From the NCBI RefSeq assembly GCF_025464955.1, contig NZ_JAODNM010000117.1:148781-212780 (forward strand): a stretch of DNA of 64,000 bases, in the 5' to 3' direction. The notes below the pieces were generated by a model. The model did no database searches. It was not told the origin of the DNA and was given only the letters and a program-made list of their open reading frames with translations. Made by a program: the position numbers and the translations under genes. Positions within the stretch are counted from its first letter, which is position 1, and each line of letters begins with the position of its first letter. Positions 47,955 through 57,316 of the stretch are shown here, in pieces. This stretch comes from Amycolatopsis sp. GTDB lineage: Bacteria > Actinomycetota > Actinomycetes > Mycobacteriales > Pseudonocardiaceae.

Positions 47955-48009
47955 GGACGTGAAGGCCACCTTCACGGCGGATTGCGCAATGAAGGTGGCC
48001 GTCACGTCC
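47955..48009. terminator. GAAGGCCACCTTC hairpin between convergent genes
   Basis: 20-bp arms (47955-47974, 47990-48009) with one mismatch, between the amidohydrolase and the convergent acyl-CoA dehydrogenase gene. Confidence 0.72.
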
Positions 48010-48011
48010 AG

Positions 48012-49157
48012 TCAGCCGTGACGGAGCTCCCTGGCGATGACCATCCGCTGGATCTGGTTGGTGCCCTCGAAGATCTGCGGCACTTTCGCCTCGCGCATGT
48101 ACCGCTCCACCGGGAAGTCCTTGGTGTACCCGGCGCCGCCGAGCACCTGGACGGCGTCGGTGGTCACCCGCATCGCGCCGTCGGTCGCGACGAGCTTCGC
48201 GATCGACGCCTGCCGCTGGAACGGCATCCCGCGGTCGCGCCGCCGCGCCGCGTCGAGGTACATCGCGCGCGAAGACTCGACGGTCGCGGCCATGTCGGCC
48301 AGCAGGAACTCCAGCCCCTGGAACTCGATGATCGGCTTGCCGAACTGCGTCCGCCCCTTGGCGTACGCGACGGCCTCGTCCAGCGCGGCCTGCGCGAGCC
48401 CGACGGCGCACGCGGCGATGCCCAGACGCCCTGAGCTCAACGACGAAAGCGCGATCTTCAGCCCCTGGCCTTCGCCGCCGACGAGCCTGTCGGCGTCGAC
48501 ACGCGCGTCGTCGAACAGCAGCGACGCCGTCGTCGACCCGGTGAGCCCCATCTTGCGCTCCGGCTTGGCCGCGGAGAGCCCCGGCGTCGCACTGTCGACA
48601 AGGAGACACGAGATGCCGTGGCCGCCGTTGTCGCTGGTCCGCACCATGGTCGTGTAGAAGTCCGCCTCGCCGGCGTGCGTGATCCAGGCCTTCGACCCGT
48701 TGACGACGTACTGCTCGCCGTCCAGCTTCGCCCTTGTCGTGAGCGCGGCGGCGTCCGAGCCTGCGTGCGTCTCCGACAGCGCGTACGCGCCGAGCAAGTC
48801 GCCTTCGAGCATCGAGGGCATCCAGCGGTCCTGGTGCGCTTCGCTGCCGTAGTGAGCGAGGGCGTAGCAGGACATCGTGTGGACAGAAAGTCCGACGCCG
48901 ACCGACATCCACGCCGCGGCGATCTCCTCAAGCACCTGCAGGTAGACCTCGTACGGCACCTCACCGCCGCCCCAGCGCTCCGAGTACGGCAGCCCGAGCA
49001 GCCCAGACCGGCCGAGCAGGCGGAACTGCTCACGCGGGAAATGTGACGTTTCCTCGTACTTGGCGGCGAGCGGCGCCAGTTCCTCGCGAGCGAGCTCGGT
49101 GGCGAGCGCGACCAGGTCTTTCGCTTCGGTGCTTGGCAGCAGTCGTTCGGCCGGCAT
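48012..49157 (-). CDS. Acyl-CoA dehydrogenase
   Basis: A 381-residue flavoprotein of the acyl-CoA dehydrogenase family. FAD/substrate motifs: YALSETHAGSDAAALTTRAK, WITHAGEADFYTTMVRT, RKMGLTGSTTASLLFDDARV, LSSLSSGRLGIAACAVGLAQ and the C-terminal VLGGAGYTKDFPVERYMREA with the catalytic Glu in QIFEGTNQIQRM. The ATG at 49155-49157 follows GGAGGGG. Divergent from a TetR gene, with repeats between. Oxidises an acyl-CoA at the alpha-beta bond; chain length cannot be read. Confidence 0.95.
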   Translation of the reverse strand: MPAERLLPSTEAKDLVALATELAREELAPLAAKYEETSHFPREQFRLLGRSGLLGLPYSERWGGGEVPYEVYLQVLEEIAAAWMSVGVGLSVHTMSCYALAHYGSEAHQDRWMPSMLEGDLLGAYALSETHAGSDAAALTTRAKLDGEQYVVNGSKAWITHAGEADFYTTMVRTSDNGGHGISCLLVDSATPGLSAAKPERKMGLTGSTTASLLFDDARVDADRLVGGEGQGLKIALSSLSSGRLGIAACAVGLAQAALDEAVAYAKGRTQFGKPIIEFQGLEFLLADMAATVESSRAMYLDAARRRDRGMPFQRQASIAKLVATDGAMRVTTDAVQVLGGAGYTKDFPVERYMREAKVPQIFEGTNQIQRMVIARELRHG

Positions 49158-49177
49158 GACCCCTCCAGAAGGTCGGT

Positions 49178-49224
49178 GTACGAAAAGCGGTACGAAAAAT
49201 AGTACTGCAGGTCCGTCTACAGTA
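49178..49224. promoter_or_regulatory. Repeats in the divergent acyl-CoA dehydrogenase/TetR promoter
   Basis: GTACGAAAAGCG and GTACGAAAAATA form a 12-bp tandem repeat (49178-49201), followed by an inverted pair TACTG (49203-49207) / CAGTA (49220-49224). They lie 21-67 bp upstream of the dehydrogenase start and are likely operators for the divergent TetR regulator. Confidence 0.5.
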
Positions 49225-49290
49225 TCGTATAGGCCACGCTCGGCCGTGTGCGCCGGGTCACGAATCAACCGACGCGTTTACGGTGATCAG

Positions 49291-49926
49291 ATGGCCAACG
49301 TCGATGCCGGTCCCGCGCGGGCCTTGCTGCGTGCCCCCGCCGGGCGCCGTCAACCCACCGCGAGGCAGCGCGCCCTGCTGGCCGACCTCGAGACGCTGTT
49401 CCTTGCCGAGGGGTTCGCCCACTTCACGCTCGACGAGCTGGCCGGGCGGATGCGCTGCTCGAAGTCGACGCTCTACGCGCTCGCGCCCAGTAAGGAGCAG
49501 CTCGCGGTCAAGGTGGTGTCGCACTACTTCAAGGGTGCCGCCGAGCAGATCGAAGCCCGGATCGCCGGGTTCGACGACCCGCGTGAACTGATCGGCGAGT
49601 ACCTCGCGGGTGTTGCGGAGTACCTGAACAGGGCCTCCACGACCTTCATGGCGGACATCGCCGGGTTCGAACCCGCGCGGGCGACCTATCAGCGCAACAG
49701 CCGAGCCGCCGCGGGCCGGATCAGGTCGTTCATCGCGAAGGGCGTCGCCGACGGCGCGTTCCGCGACGTTCACGCGAGCCTGATCGCCGAGATGGCCGGG
49801 CTGCTCATCGAGGGCATCCAGACCGGGGTGATCGCTTCGCGGACCGGGGTTTCGGACGCCGAAGCCTTTACTGCCCTTTCCGAGCTCTTACTTGACGGGC
49901 TAGCGGCGCGTCAGCGTCTCCGCTGA
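49291..49926 (+). CDS. TetR-family regulator, divergent from acyl-CoA dehydrogenase
   Basis: A 211-residue TetR protein: HTH FTLDELAGRMRCSKSTLYAL then APSKEQLAVKVVSHYF, and a C-terminal domain with LIAEMAGLLIEGIQTGVIAS. The N-terminal ~25 residues are a basic leader. Divergence from the acyl-CoA dehydrogenase gene and the repeats between suggest an acyl-CoA-responsive repressor of lipid breakdown. Confidence 0.93.
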   Translation: MANVDAGPARALLRAPAGRRQPTARQRALLADLETLFLAEGFAHFTLDELAGRMRCSKSTLYALAPSKEQLAVKVVSHYFKGAAEQIEARIAGFDDPRELIGEYLAGVAEYLNRASTTFMADIAGFEPARATYQRNSRAAAGRIRSFIAKGVADGAFRDVHASLIAEMAGLLIEGIQTGVIASRTGVSDAEAFTALSELLLDGLAARQRLR

Positions 49927-49968
49927 GGGTGGTGGTGGGAGACGGGCGGGAGGGATAGCATCACGCCC

Positions 49969-50919
49969 GTGATTGTGGTGGGTGGAGAAGCGCTGGTCGA
50001 CCTTGTCCCGGGGGAACCCCTTGAGTCTACTGTGGACGGTGGGTTGCGGGCGTTGCTTCCGCGGCTCGGCGGCGGTCCCTACAACGTGGCGCTCGCCGCG
50101 AGCAGACTCGGTGTCCCGTCGGCATTCCTCTCGCGCGTGTCGACGGACCGGTTCGGCGAGGCGCTGATCGACCGGCTGCGCGCGTCCGATGTGGACACGA
50201 CGTTGGTGCAGCGGGGTGATGAGCCGACGACGCTGGCCGTCGTGGCGCTCGACGAAAAGGGCTCCGCGCACTACACGTTCTACACGCAGGGCACCGCGGA
50301 CAGGCTGTTCGCCGACCAGGGCCAGCTGCCCGAAGACGTCACCATGCTTTCGCTCGGCACGCTCGGCATGGTGCTCGAGCCCGGGGTCAGCGCGTACGAG
50401 TCGATCCTGCACCGCGAATCCGCGCGCGGGACGCTGACCGCGCTCGACCCGAACATCCGGGCCGCGCTGATCGACGACGCCGGCGCGTACCGGGAGCGGT
50501 TCACGTCGTGGCTGCCGCATGTCCGGCTCCTCAAGCTCTCCGACGACGACGCCGAGTGGCTGACCGGTGGCGACGACGTGACGGACGCCGTGGCCGCCGC
50601 GAAGGCGTGGGTGGACTCAGGTGTCGACGCCGTCGTCCTCACCCGCGGTTCGGACGGCCTCGCTGTGATCACCTCGGCGGGCGAAGTGGCTTCCGTGCCG
50701 TCGCGGCGCGTGGACGTCGTCGACACCATCGGCGCGGGGGACACCGTGCAGGGCTCGCTGCTGGCGTGGCTGCACCAACGTGACGTGCGCGACCTCACGT
50801 CGTTGGGCGCTGCGGACTGGGCCGAAGCGCTCGCTTATGCGGCGAAAGCGGCATCGATCACAGTGTCCCGGAGCGGTGCGGAGCCCCCGACAGAGCACGA
50901 CATGGCATCCACCGTGTGA
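49969..50919 (+). CDS. PfkB-family carbohydrate kinase
   Basis: A 316-residue ribokinase-fold sugar kinase. N-terminal motif GGEALVDLVPGE and GGGPYNVALAASRLGVPSAF (substrate side), and the C-terminal catalytic motif VDTIGAGDTVQGSLLAWL with the base Asp in GAGD. It resembles fructokinases. A TAGCAT box lies 7 bp before the GTG with no SD, so it is probably leaderless. Phosphorylates a sugar such as fructose; the exact sugar is unclear. Confidence 0.92.
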   Translation: MIVVGGEALVDLVPGEPLESTVDGGLRALLPRLGGGPYNVALAASRLGVPSAFLSRVSTDRFGEALIDRLRASDVDTTLVQRGDEPTTLAVVALDEKGSAHYTFYTQGTADRLFADQGQLPEDVTMLSLGTLGMVLEPGVSAYESILHRESARGTLTALDPNIRAALIDDAGAYRERFTSWLPHVRLLKLSDDDAEWLTGGDDVTDAVAAAKAWVDSGVDAVVLTRGSDGLAVITSAGEVASVPSRRVDVVDTIGAGDTVQGSLLAWLHQRDVRDLTSLGAADWAEALAYAAKAASITVSRSGAEPPTEHDMASTV

Positions 50920-51114
50920 ACCTTGTCCCAAAGGGACCCCTCAGAACAACCCTGCGGCTGCGCGAGCACCACGTTTTCGACTAGCGTGGTGTGAAGAATT
51001 CATACCCCAACGGCGTCGGTGTGCAGCGAGGCCCATGGCCTCCTCGCGTGAACATATGGCTACCTGTGGAACCTACAGGCGCCACCGGCCCGTGCGACCG
51101 TGAGAGGGACTTGT

Positions 51115-52431
<1,317 letters not shown>

Positions 52432-52446
52432 TCCCGGCTCACGCAA

Positions 52447-52503
52447 GACCCCTCGGGGCCACCCTCGTGGCGTTCAACGCCACGAGGGTGACCCCGAGGG
52501 GTC
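52447..52503 (+). terminator. 57-bp near-perfect palindrome after gltA
   Basis: 28-bp arms with a single mismatch around one loop base (inner CTCGTGGCGTT-C-AACGCCACGAG), 15 bp past the gltA stop. The arms begin GACCCCTCGGGG. Related copies at 43602 and partial ones at 24685 and 57290. Confidence 0.8.
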
Positions 52504-52551
52504 TCTGGGATCCAACGCGCGGAGGTTGCGGGCGGGACTTAGCCTGAGGCG

Positions 52552-53907
52552 ATGGCGAGTGTGCTGTGGTTCCGGCGGGATCTGAGGCTGGGTGACCACG
52601 CGGCCCTGCTCGAAGCCGCGTCGCGGACGAAAGACATCCTCGCGTTGTACGTGCTGGACGACGCGCTGCTGGCACCTGCCGGGACGCCGCGAATCGCGTT
52701 CCTGCGCGGCTGCCTGAGGGCGTTGAACGCCCAACTCGACGGCAAGTTGTTGGTGCGGCAGGGCAATCCGGTTGACGTCGTCCCGGCGGTCGCGCGCGAG
52801 ATCGGCGCGTCGAGTGTCCACGTCAGCGCTGACTACGCACCTTATGGACGTCGTCGCGACGGGGAAGTCGCGAAGGCGTTGGCGGAGCAGGGCGTCGAGT
52901 GGGTCGAGACGGGTTCGCCATACGCCGTCGCGCCGGGGCGAGTGCTCAAGCCGGACGGTGAACCGTACCGCGTGTTCACGCCGTTTTATCGCGCATGGGT
53001 CCGGCACGGCTGGCGCCCGCCCGCCGACACGAGTGAGTCCACAGTGGACTGGATCAAGCCGTCGAAGCCGTTGACGATTCCGGAATCGCCGGATCTTGGC
53101 GGGATGACTCTTCCCTCGCCTGGCGAAAAGGCAGCGGTCGACGTGTGGCAGGACTTCTGCGAGGACGGCGTCAAGGAGTACGGCGAGGGCCGTGACAGGC
53201 CCGACTGGCCAGCCACCACCGCTATGTCGCCGTACCTGCGCTGGGGTTGCGTCCACCCGCGCACGCTGCTCGCGGACATCGCAGGCGACGAGTCGGCTGG
53301 TGCGTTGGCGTTGCGCGGCGAGTTCGCCTGGCGCGAGTTCCACGCGGATGTCCTGTGGCACAAGCCCAAAGCCGCGCGCCACAACTACGACGAACGCTTC
53401 GACGCGATCCAGTATGACACCGGTGCCGCCGCCCGGCGCTCGTTCGACCAGTGGCGCGAAGGCCGGACGGGGTACCCGATCGTCGACGCCGGTATGCGGC
53501 AACTGCTGGCGGAGGGCTGGATGCACAACCGAGTCCGGATGGTCGTCGCGAGTTTCCTGGTCAAGGACTTGCACCTGCCGTGGCGGGCGGGTGCGAGGCA
53601 CTTCATGTGCTATCTCGTCGACGGCGACCTCGCGTCCAACCAGCTCAACTGGCAGTGGGTGGCCGGTTCCGGAACCGACGCTGCGCCGTACTTCCGGATC
53701 TTCAACCCGACAACGCAAGGCGAGAAGTTCGATCCACGCGGCGACTACGTCCGGAAGTATGTGCCGGAACTTCGCGGTGTCGAAGGGAAAGCCGTGCATC
53801 AGCCGTGGAAACCGGGGTCCGGGCAGCCCAAAGGCTACCCGGACCCGATCGTCGACCACGCCCACGAACGCCAAGTCGCCCTAACCCGCTACGCAGCCAT
53901 CAAGTAG
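52552..53907 (+). CDS. phr: Deoxyribodipyrimidine photolyase/cryptochrome
   Basis: A 451-residue class I photolyase-type flavoprotein. The N-terminal antenna domain starts VLWFRRDLRLGDHAALLEAA; the FAD domain has SPYLRWGCVHPRTLLADIAG, EFAWREFHADVLWHKP, FDQWREGRTGYPIVDAGMRQ, GWMHNRVRMVVASFLVKDLH and DLASNQLNWQWVAGSGTDAA then PYFRIFNPTTQGEKFD. These match CPD photolyases that repair UV dimers with blue light. No clear SD; the start follows from the conserved N-terminus. Confidence 0.94.
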   Translation: MASVLWFRRDLRLGDHAALLEAASRTKDILALYVLDDALLAPAGTPRIAFLRGCLRALNAQLDGKLLVRQGNPVDVVPAVAREIGASSVHVSADYAPYGRRRDGEVAKALAEQGVEWVETGSPYAVAPGRVLKPDGEPYRVFTPFYRAWVRHGWRPPADTSESTVDWIKPSKPLTIPESPDLGGMTLPSPGEKAAVDVWQDFCEDGVKEYGEGRDRPDWPATTAMSPYLRWGCVHPRTLLADIAGDESAGALALRGEFAWREFHADVLWHKPKAARHNYDERFDAIQYDTGAAARRSFDQWREGRTGYPIVDAGMRQLLAEGWMHNRVRMVVASFLVKDLHLPWRAGARHFMCYLVDGDLASNQLNWQWVAGSGTDAAPYFRIFNPTTQGEKFDPRGDYVRKYVPELRGVEGKAVHQPWKPGSGQPKGYPDPIVDHAHERQVALTRYAAIK

Positions 53908-54237
53908 GGCACTCTTGTGGAAAAGTGGGTCTTCGGTCGTCTGTGTGGGTGCTGGTTGCTGTGGACTGGCTGCGTTTTACCGCAGCAAGGGCCGGGACGG
54001 GCGGTGTCCGGAGCTGGGTGTGGGACTCGTCGGTCTGAGTGTGGGACTCGCCCTCGCTGAATGTGGGACTCGCACAGCGCGTCGGCGAGTCCCACACTCC
54101 GGCCCGGCGAGTTCCACGTTCAGGCCGACGAGTCCCACATTCACTGACAGCCGACCACACCCGCTGACCTCAAGAACCTCACCAGCCACTGAGGCGTCCG
54201 GACCCACACATACGACACAAGAGCCGGAAAAGTGCCT
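53908..54237 (-). repeat. Dispersed non-coding element, copy 2
   Basis: This ~330-bp gap between the photolyase and the NatB-like gene is the inverted counterpart of 3819-4071. On the minus strand the order is CTTGTGTCGTATGTGTGGGT, GCCTCAGTGGCTGGTGAGG, TTCTTGAGGTCAGCGGGTGT, GTGGGACTCG units, an extra ~80-bp segment with inverted GTGGGACTCG units and a TGCGGTAAAACGCAG hairpin-like stretch, then CCAGTCCACAGCAACCAGCA and CACACAGACGACCGAAGA. The ends again carry GGGCACT/AGTGCC sequences. No gene is supported inside. Confidence 0.8.
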
Positions 54238-54244
54238 TCGCTGG

Positions 54245-55453
54245 TCAGGCGCGGAGGGCGTCGCGGAGGCGGACGCGGCTGCCGGTGCGGAGGACCGCGT
54301 TGCGATAGATCCGGCCGGCGAGCCAGGTCAGTACCCCGATCAGGGCGATCGTGAGCACAATGGACAGTCCGATCTGCCAGCCGGGCGCCAGCCCCGCCGC
54401 GATCCGGCCAGGCATCAGCACGGGAGACAGCAGCGGGATCAGCGACAGTACGGTCGTCGCCGAACTGTCGGGGCTCTGCAGCATCAGGTTCAGCCCGACG
54501 ATGAACCCGATCACCAGCACCATGGTCACCGGCGTCAGCACGGACTGAGCGTCCTCCTGCCGGGAAACCAGCGACCCCGCGGCGGCGAAAACGGTGGCGT
54601 ACAGGAAAAAGCCGAGGATGTACCACAGCAGTCCCCACAGGAGCGTGCTGATCGCCACCCCCGAGACGCTCAACGTCCCGCTCGCCGTTGCCATCCCCAG
54701 TCCGGCTCCCGCCAGGATGACGAGCTGGATCAGCCCGGTCAGCCCGAGCCCGAGCACCTTGCCGAGCATGAGGTGCCATGGCTTCACCGTGGACAGCAGG
54801 ATTTCGACGACCCTGCTCGACTTCTCCTCCACGACCCCTTGCGCCACCAGGGTTCCGTACGTCGTGATGCTCATGTACAGCAGGAAGACCATGATCACAC
54901 CGATGATCAGCCGCTGGTCGCGGTCGGGGTCCGCCGGGGTGATCGACGTGACGCTGACGCGTGCGGCGGACGCCGTGCTCAGCACCTGCGGGCCGTCCAG
55001 GTGTGCCTCGAGCAGTTCGGCGTTCAGCACCTGTTGCTGGGCGACCGAGTCGAGCGCGGAATGGATCTGCGCGTCCAAATTGGACTTTGTGTAGGCCTGC
55101 AGATCGGACGCGCTGCCGGACAGCAACGCATAGAGGTCACCGTTCTTGACCTCCTCCTTGCCGTCTTCCTCGCTCTTGACGCTGACCGTGTCGATGGTCT
55201 TGCCGACCTGCTGGCCCGCGGCCTTGAGCTGGTCCGAGATTCCGGTGGCTTGCCCGGTCAGCCCGATCTTGCTGTGGCCGGAATTGGACAGGAGGGTGGC
55301 CTGCAAAAGGAAGTACCCGGCGGCGACGACCAGGATCACCGCTGTTCCGAAGAGGAAGGCCCTTGTCCTCAGTCGAGTATTGAGTTCGCGTTTGGCGACC
55401 AGGCGGATCGCGTTCAGCGGGGTCACCGGCCGGCGGGTTCCTGGGGTGTTCAT
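54245..55453 (-). CDS. ABC-2 permease, NatB-like
   Basis: A 402-residue permease: N-terminal helix (TRAFLFGTAVILVVAAGYFL, ~30-50), a ~130-residue extracytoplasmic domain, and five to six C-terminal helices with LLYMSITTYGTLVAQGVVEE then KSSRVVEILLSTVKPWHLML, a stretch characteristic of NatB/ABC2_membrane_3 exporters. It overlaps the ATPase gene (4 bp). Known NatAB systems export sodium; related ones export drugs. It is the last gene of an XRE-membrane protein-ATPase-permease operon. Confidence 0.92.
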   Translation of the reverse strand: MNTPGTRRPVTPLNAIRLVAKRELNTRLRTRAFLFGTAVILVVAAGYFLLQATLLSNSGHSKIGLTGQATGISDQLKAAGQQVGKTIDTVSVKSEEDGKEEVKNGDLYALLSGSASDLQAYTKSNLDAQIHSALDSVAQQQVLNAELLEAHLDGPQVLSTASAARVSVTSITPADPDRDQRLIIGVIMVFLLYMSITTYGTLVAQGVVEEKSSRVVEILLSTVKPWHLMLGKVLGLGLTGLIQLVILAGAGLGMATASGTLSVSGVAISTLLWGLLWYILGFFLYATVFAAAGSLVSRQEDAQSVLTPVTMVLVIGFIVGLNLMLQSPDSSATTVLSLIPLLSPVLMPGRIAAGLAPGWQIGLSIVLTIALIGVLTWLAGRIYRNAVLRTGSRVRLRDALRA

Positions 55454-56361
55454 GCCGGGTTCCTTTCTGCGACGGCGTCGCGGAACAAGTCGCTCAGCGA
55501 ACGACGTCGACGGCTGAATTCGGTCACCGGCCCGGTGCTCAACGCCGTCGCCAGGACGATCTGGTCATCCGCGGCGGCATCGATTTCCAGCACTACGGTC
55601 CCGGCTTGGTCGGACACGATCCGGACACCCGGGAGGTTGCTCGCCCATCCCGGCGGCGCGGCGGGTGCGGTGACGACGAGATGGCTGGTTGCCCTGGACG
55701 TCAAGCCTTGGATGGTTCCGCAAGCCACCAACCGTCCACTTCGGATGATGCCGACGCGGTCGCAGAGCCGCTCCACCAGGTCGAGCTGGTGGCTGGAGAA
55801 GATGACCGGTACCCCGGTGGCGGCTTTTTCGCGCAGTACTTCGGACATCACGTCCACGGCGAGCGGATCCAACCCCGAGAACGGCTCGTCGAGGACCAGG
55901 ACGCTCGGGTCGTGGACGAGCGCGGCGGCCAACTGGACCCGTTGCTGGTTACCGAGACTGAGCTTCTGGACCTCGTCGGTGCGGCGGTCTTTGAGGCCCA
56001 GCCGCGAAATCCAGTTCTCGGCGCTCTGGTGTGCTTCGTTTGCGGTGAGTCCGTGCAACTCGGCCAGGTAGACGAGCTGGTCGAGCACCTTCATTTTCGG
56101 GTACAGGCCGCGTTCCTCAGGCATGTACCCGATATGGGTGCGCGTCTGGTGTGTGATCGGATCGCCGTCGAAGCGGACTTCCCCCGAGTCCGCCGCGAGC
56201 ACCCCCAGCGCGATGCGCATGGTCGTGGTCTTGCCGGCGCCGTTGCTGCCGACGAACCCGAACAGCTCGCCGGCGCGCACGTCGAACGAGACGTCGTCGA
56301 GAGCGACGATTTCCCCGTAGCGCTTGGAGACCCGGTCGATCTCGAGTGTGCGGTCAGGCAT
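55450..56361 (-). CDS. ABC ATP-binding protein, NatA-like
   Basis: A 303-residue ATPase: Walker A GSNGAGKTTT, signature LSLGNQQRVQLAAAL (LSLGN variant as in NatA), Walker B VLVLDEPFSGLD and H-loop FSSHQLDLVERLCDRV. The C-terminal ~80 residues are a DUF4162-like extension (SHLVVTAPAAPPGWASNLPG). Its ATG overlaps the end of the upstream membrane-protein gene by 8 bp. Partner of the NatB-like permease. Confidence 0.94.
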   Translation of the reverse strand: MPDRTLEIDRVSKRYGEIVALDDVSFDVRAGELFGFVGSNGAGKTTTMRIALGVLAADSGEVRFDGDPITHQTRTHIGYMPEERGLYPKMKVLDQLVYLAELHGLTANEAHQSAENWISRLGLKDRRTDEVQKLSLGNQQRVQLAAALVHDPSVLVLDEPFSGLDPLAVDVMSEVLREKAATGVPVIFSSHQLDLVERLCDRVGIIRSGRLVACGTIQGLTSRATSHLVVTAPAAPPGWASNLPGVRIVSDQAGTVVLEIDAAADDQIVLATALSTGPVTEFSRRRRSLSDLFRDAVAERNPA

Positions 56362-56902
56362 GGTCGGACTCCTCCAGCAGGTCTTCCGGGTCGTCGTCCG
56401 GCAGCGTCCAAGCCAGCATTGCGGTCGGGATCGTCGTGCCCACGAAGGCCAGTGCGCCCATCATCGTCGCGCCCCGCATCGCTCCTTCAGCCTGGTTCGA
56501 AATGATCATCGTGTAGAGCATCGCCGCCAGCATCAAGAAGATGGTGACGTAGAAGCCGAAGTAGGTGACCCGGTGCCGCCACTCGCGTTCCCGCTCATCC
56601 AACAGCGAGGAGAATGAGCTGGTCATCTGGCCGGTCAGGGTACGCAGAAGCCCCCACGCGACAATCCAGATGAGGCAACCTCCTAGCCACAGGGCGAAGA
56701 AGATCCAGATGCTGTGTGCGTCAAGCAGTGCGGCTCCCGTGATCATCATGGCGACCGCGAGCAGTAGCACAAGCGCCAGACGCCGGCGTCGCTGTCGGGT
56801 GCGCCATGAGGGGAGCCTTTTGGCGCTGCGGAGTTCGTATGCCCTCATCCGCTCCAGGTGTCGCTCCCAGGCCGGATGCAGCCTTTCTCGTACGGATTTC
56901 AT
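56354..56902 (-). CDS. Membrane protein between XRE regulator and NatA-like ATPase
   Basis: A 182-residue protein with a basic N-terminus (MKSVRERLHPAWERHLERMR) and four predicted helices (about 45-62, 68-88, 118-136, 147-168), the rest cytoplasmic with DEREREWRHR between helices 2 and 3. The ATG at 56900 is preceded by GAGGGGGG and overlaps the XRE stop (ATGA). I do not recognise the family; its position suggests a regulatory or accessory subunit of the NatAB-like exporter. Confidence 0.85.
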   Translation of the reverse strand: MKSVRERLHPAWERHLERMRAYELRSAKRLPSWRTRQRRRRLALVLLLAVAMMITGAALLDAHSIWIFFALWLGGCLIWIVAWGLLRTLTGQMTSSFSSLLDEREREWRHRVTYFGFYVTIFLMLAAMLYTMIISNQAEGAMRGATMMGALAFVGTTIPTAMLAWTLPDDDPEDLLEESDHA

Positions 56903-57168
56903 CGTCCCCCCTCGTGATAGACCTGAGTGGACAGTGGCGTGAACGGCTCGCGACTGAACACCGCTTCGACCGGCAGGTCGAACACCCCGCAGATGCGGAA
57001 GGCCAGGTCGAGACTCGGATAGTGGTCCCCGCGCTCCAGCGCCCCGATGGTCTGCGGGTTGACTTCGACGGCTGTGGCCAGCGCTGCCCGGCTCAGCCCG
57101 CGCTCCGCCCGGAGCACCTGTAGCCGGTTGTGGATCGGCAGCTCTTTGCCGCGTCGTACCGGACTCAT
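56899..57168 (-). CDS. Small XRE-family HTH regulator
   Basis: An 89-residue single-domain regulator: NRLQVLRAERGLSRAALATA then VEVNPQTIGALERGDHYPSL and a C-terminal FDLPVEAVFSREPF motif typical of this small XRE family that precedes membrane and ABC genes. The ATG at 57166-57168 (MSPVRRGKELPIHN) is preferred over a more upstream in-frame ATG. First gene of the operon; it probably autoregulates through the TGTTGCA repeat upstream. Confidence 0.92.
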   Translation of the reverse strand: MSPVRRGKELPIHNRLQVLRAERGLSRAALATAVEVNPQTIGALERGDHYPSLDLAFRICGVFDLPVEAVFSREPFTPLSTQVYHEGGR

Positions 57169-57176
57169 GAACGAAG

Positions 57177-57215
57177 TGTTGCAAAAACCCAACGACACGT
57201 CAAGTCTATGCAACA
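57177..57215 (-). promoter_or_regulatory. Inverted repeat upstream of the XRE operon
   Basis: TGTTGCA (57177-57183) and TGCAACA (57209-57215), perfect 7-bp arms 25 bp apart, start 8 bp upstream of the XRE start codon. A plausible operator for the small XRE protein. Confidence 0.45.
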
Positions 57216-57245
57216 TTCAAGGTCTGCTCAGGTCACCCCTGTGGC

Positions 57246-57292
57246 CCTGAGTGTGGGACTCGGCTCGGCGAATGTGGGACTCGCCGCCGGTG
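57246..57292. repeat. GTGGGACTCG repeat units
   Basis: Two units, GAGTGTGGGACTCG and GAATGTGGGACTCG, followed by a GGTGGCCCGAGGGATCC remnant of the gltA-type hairpin family. It lies between the XRE operon promoter and the 3' end of glpD. Confidence 0.7.
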
Positions 57293-57316
57293 GCCCGAGG
57301 GATCCTCGGTGAGGCC

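Noticed and set aside
53915..56071. A 718-codon plus-strand frame across the dispersed repeat and the NatAB genes
   Set aside because: It starts in repeat DNA and is antisense to two well-supported ABC genes.
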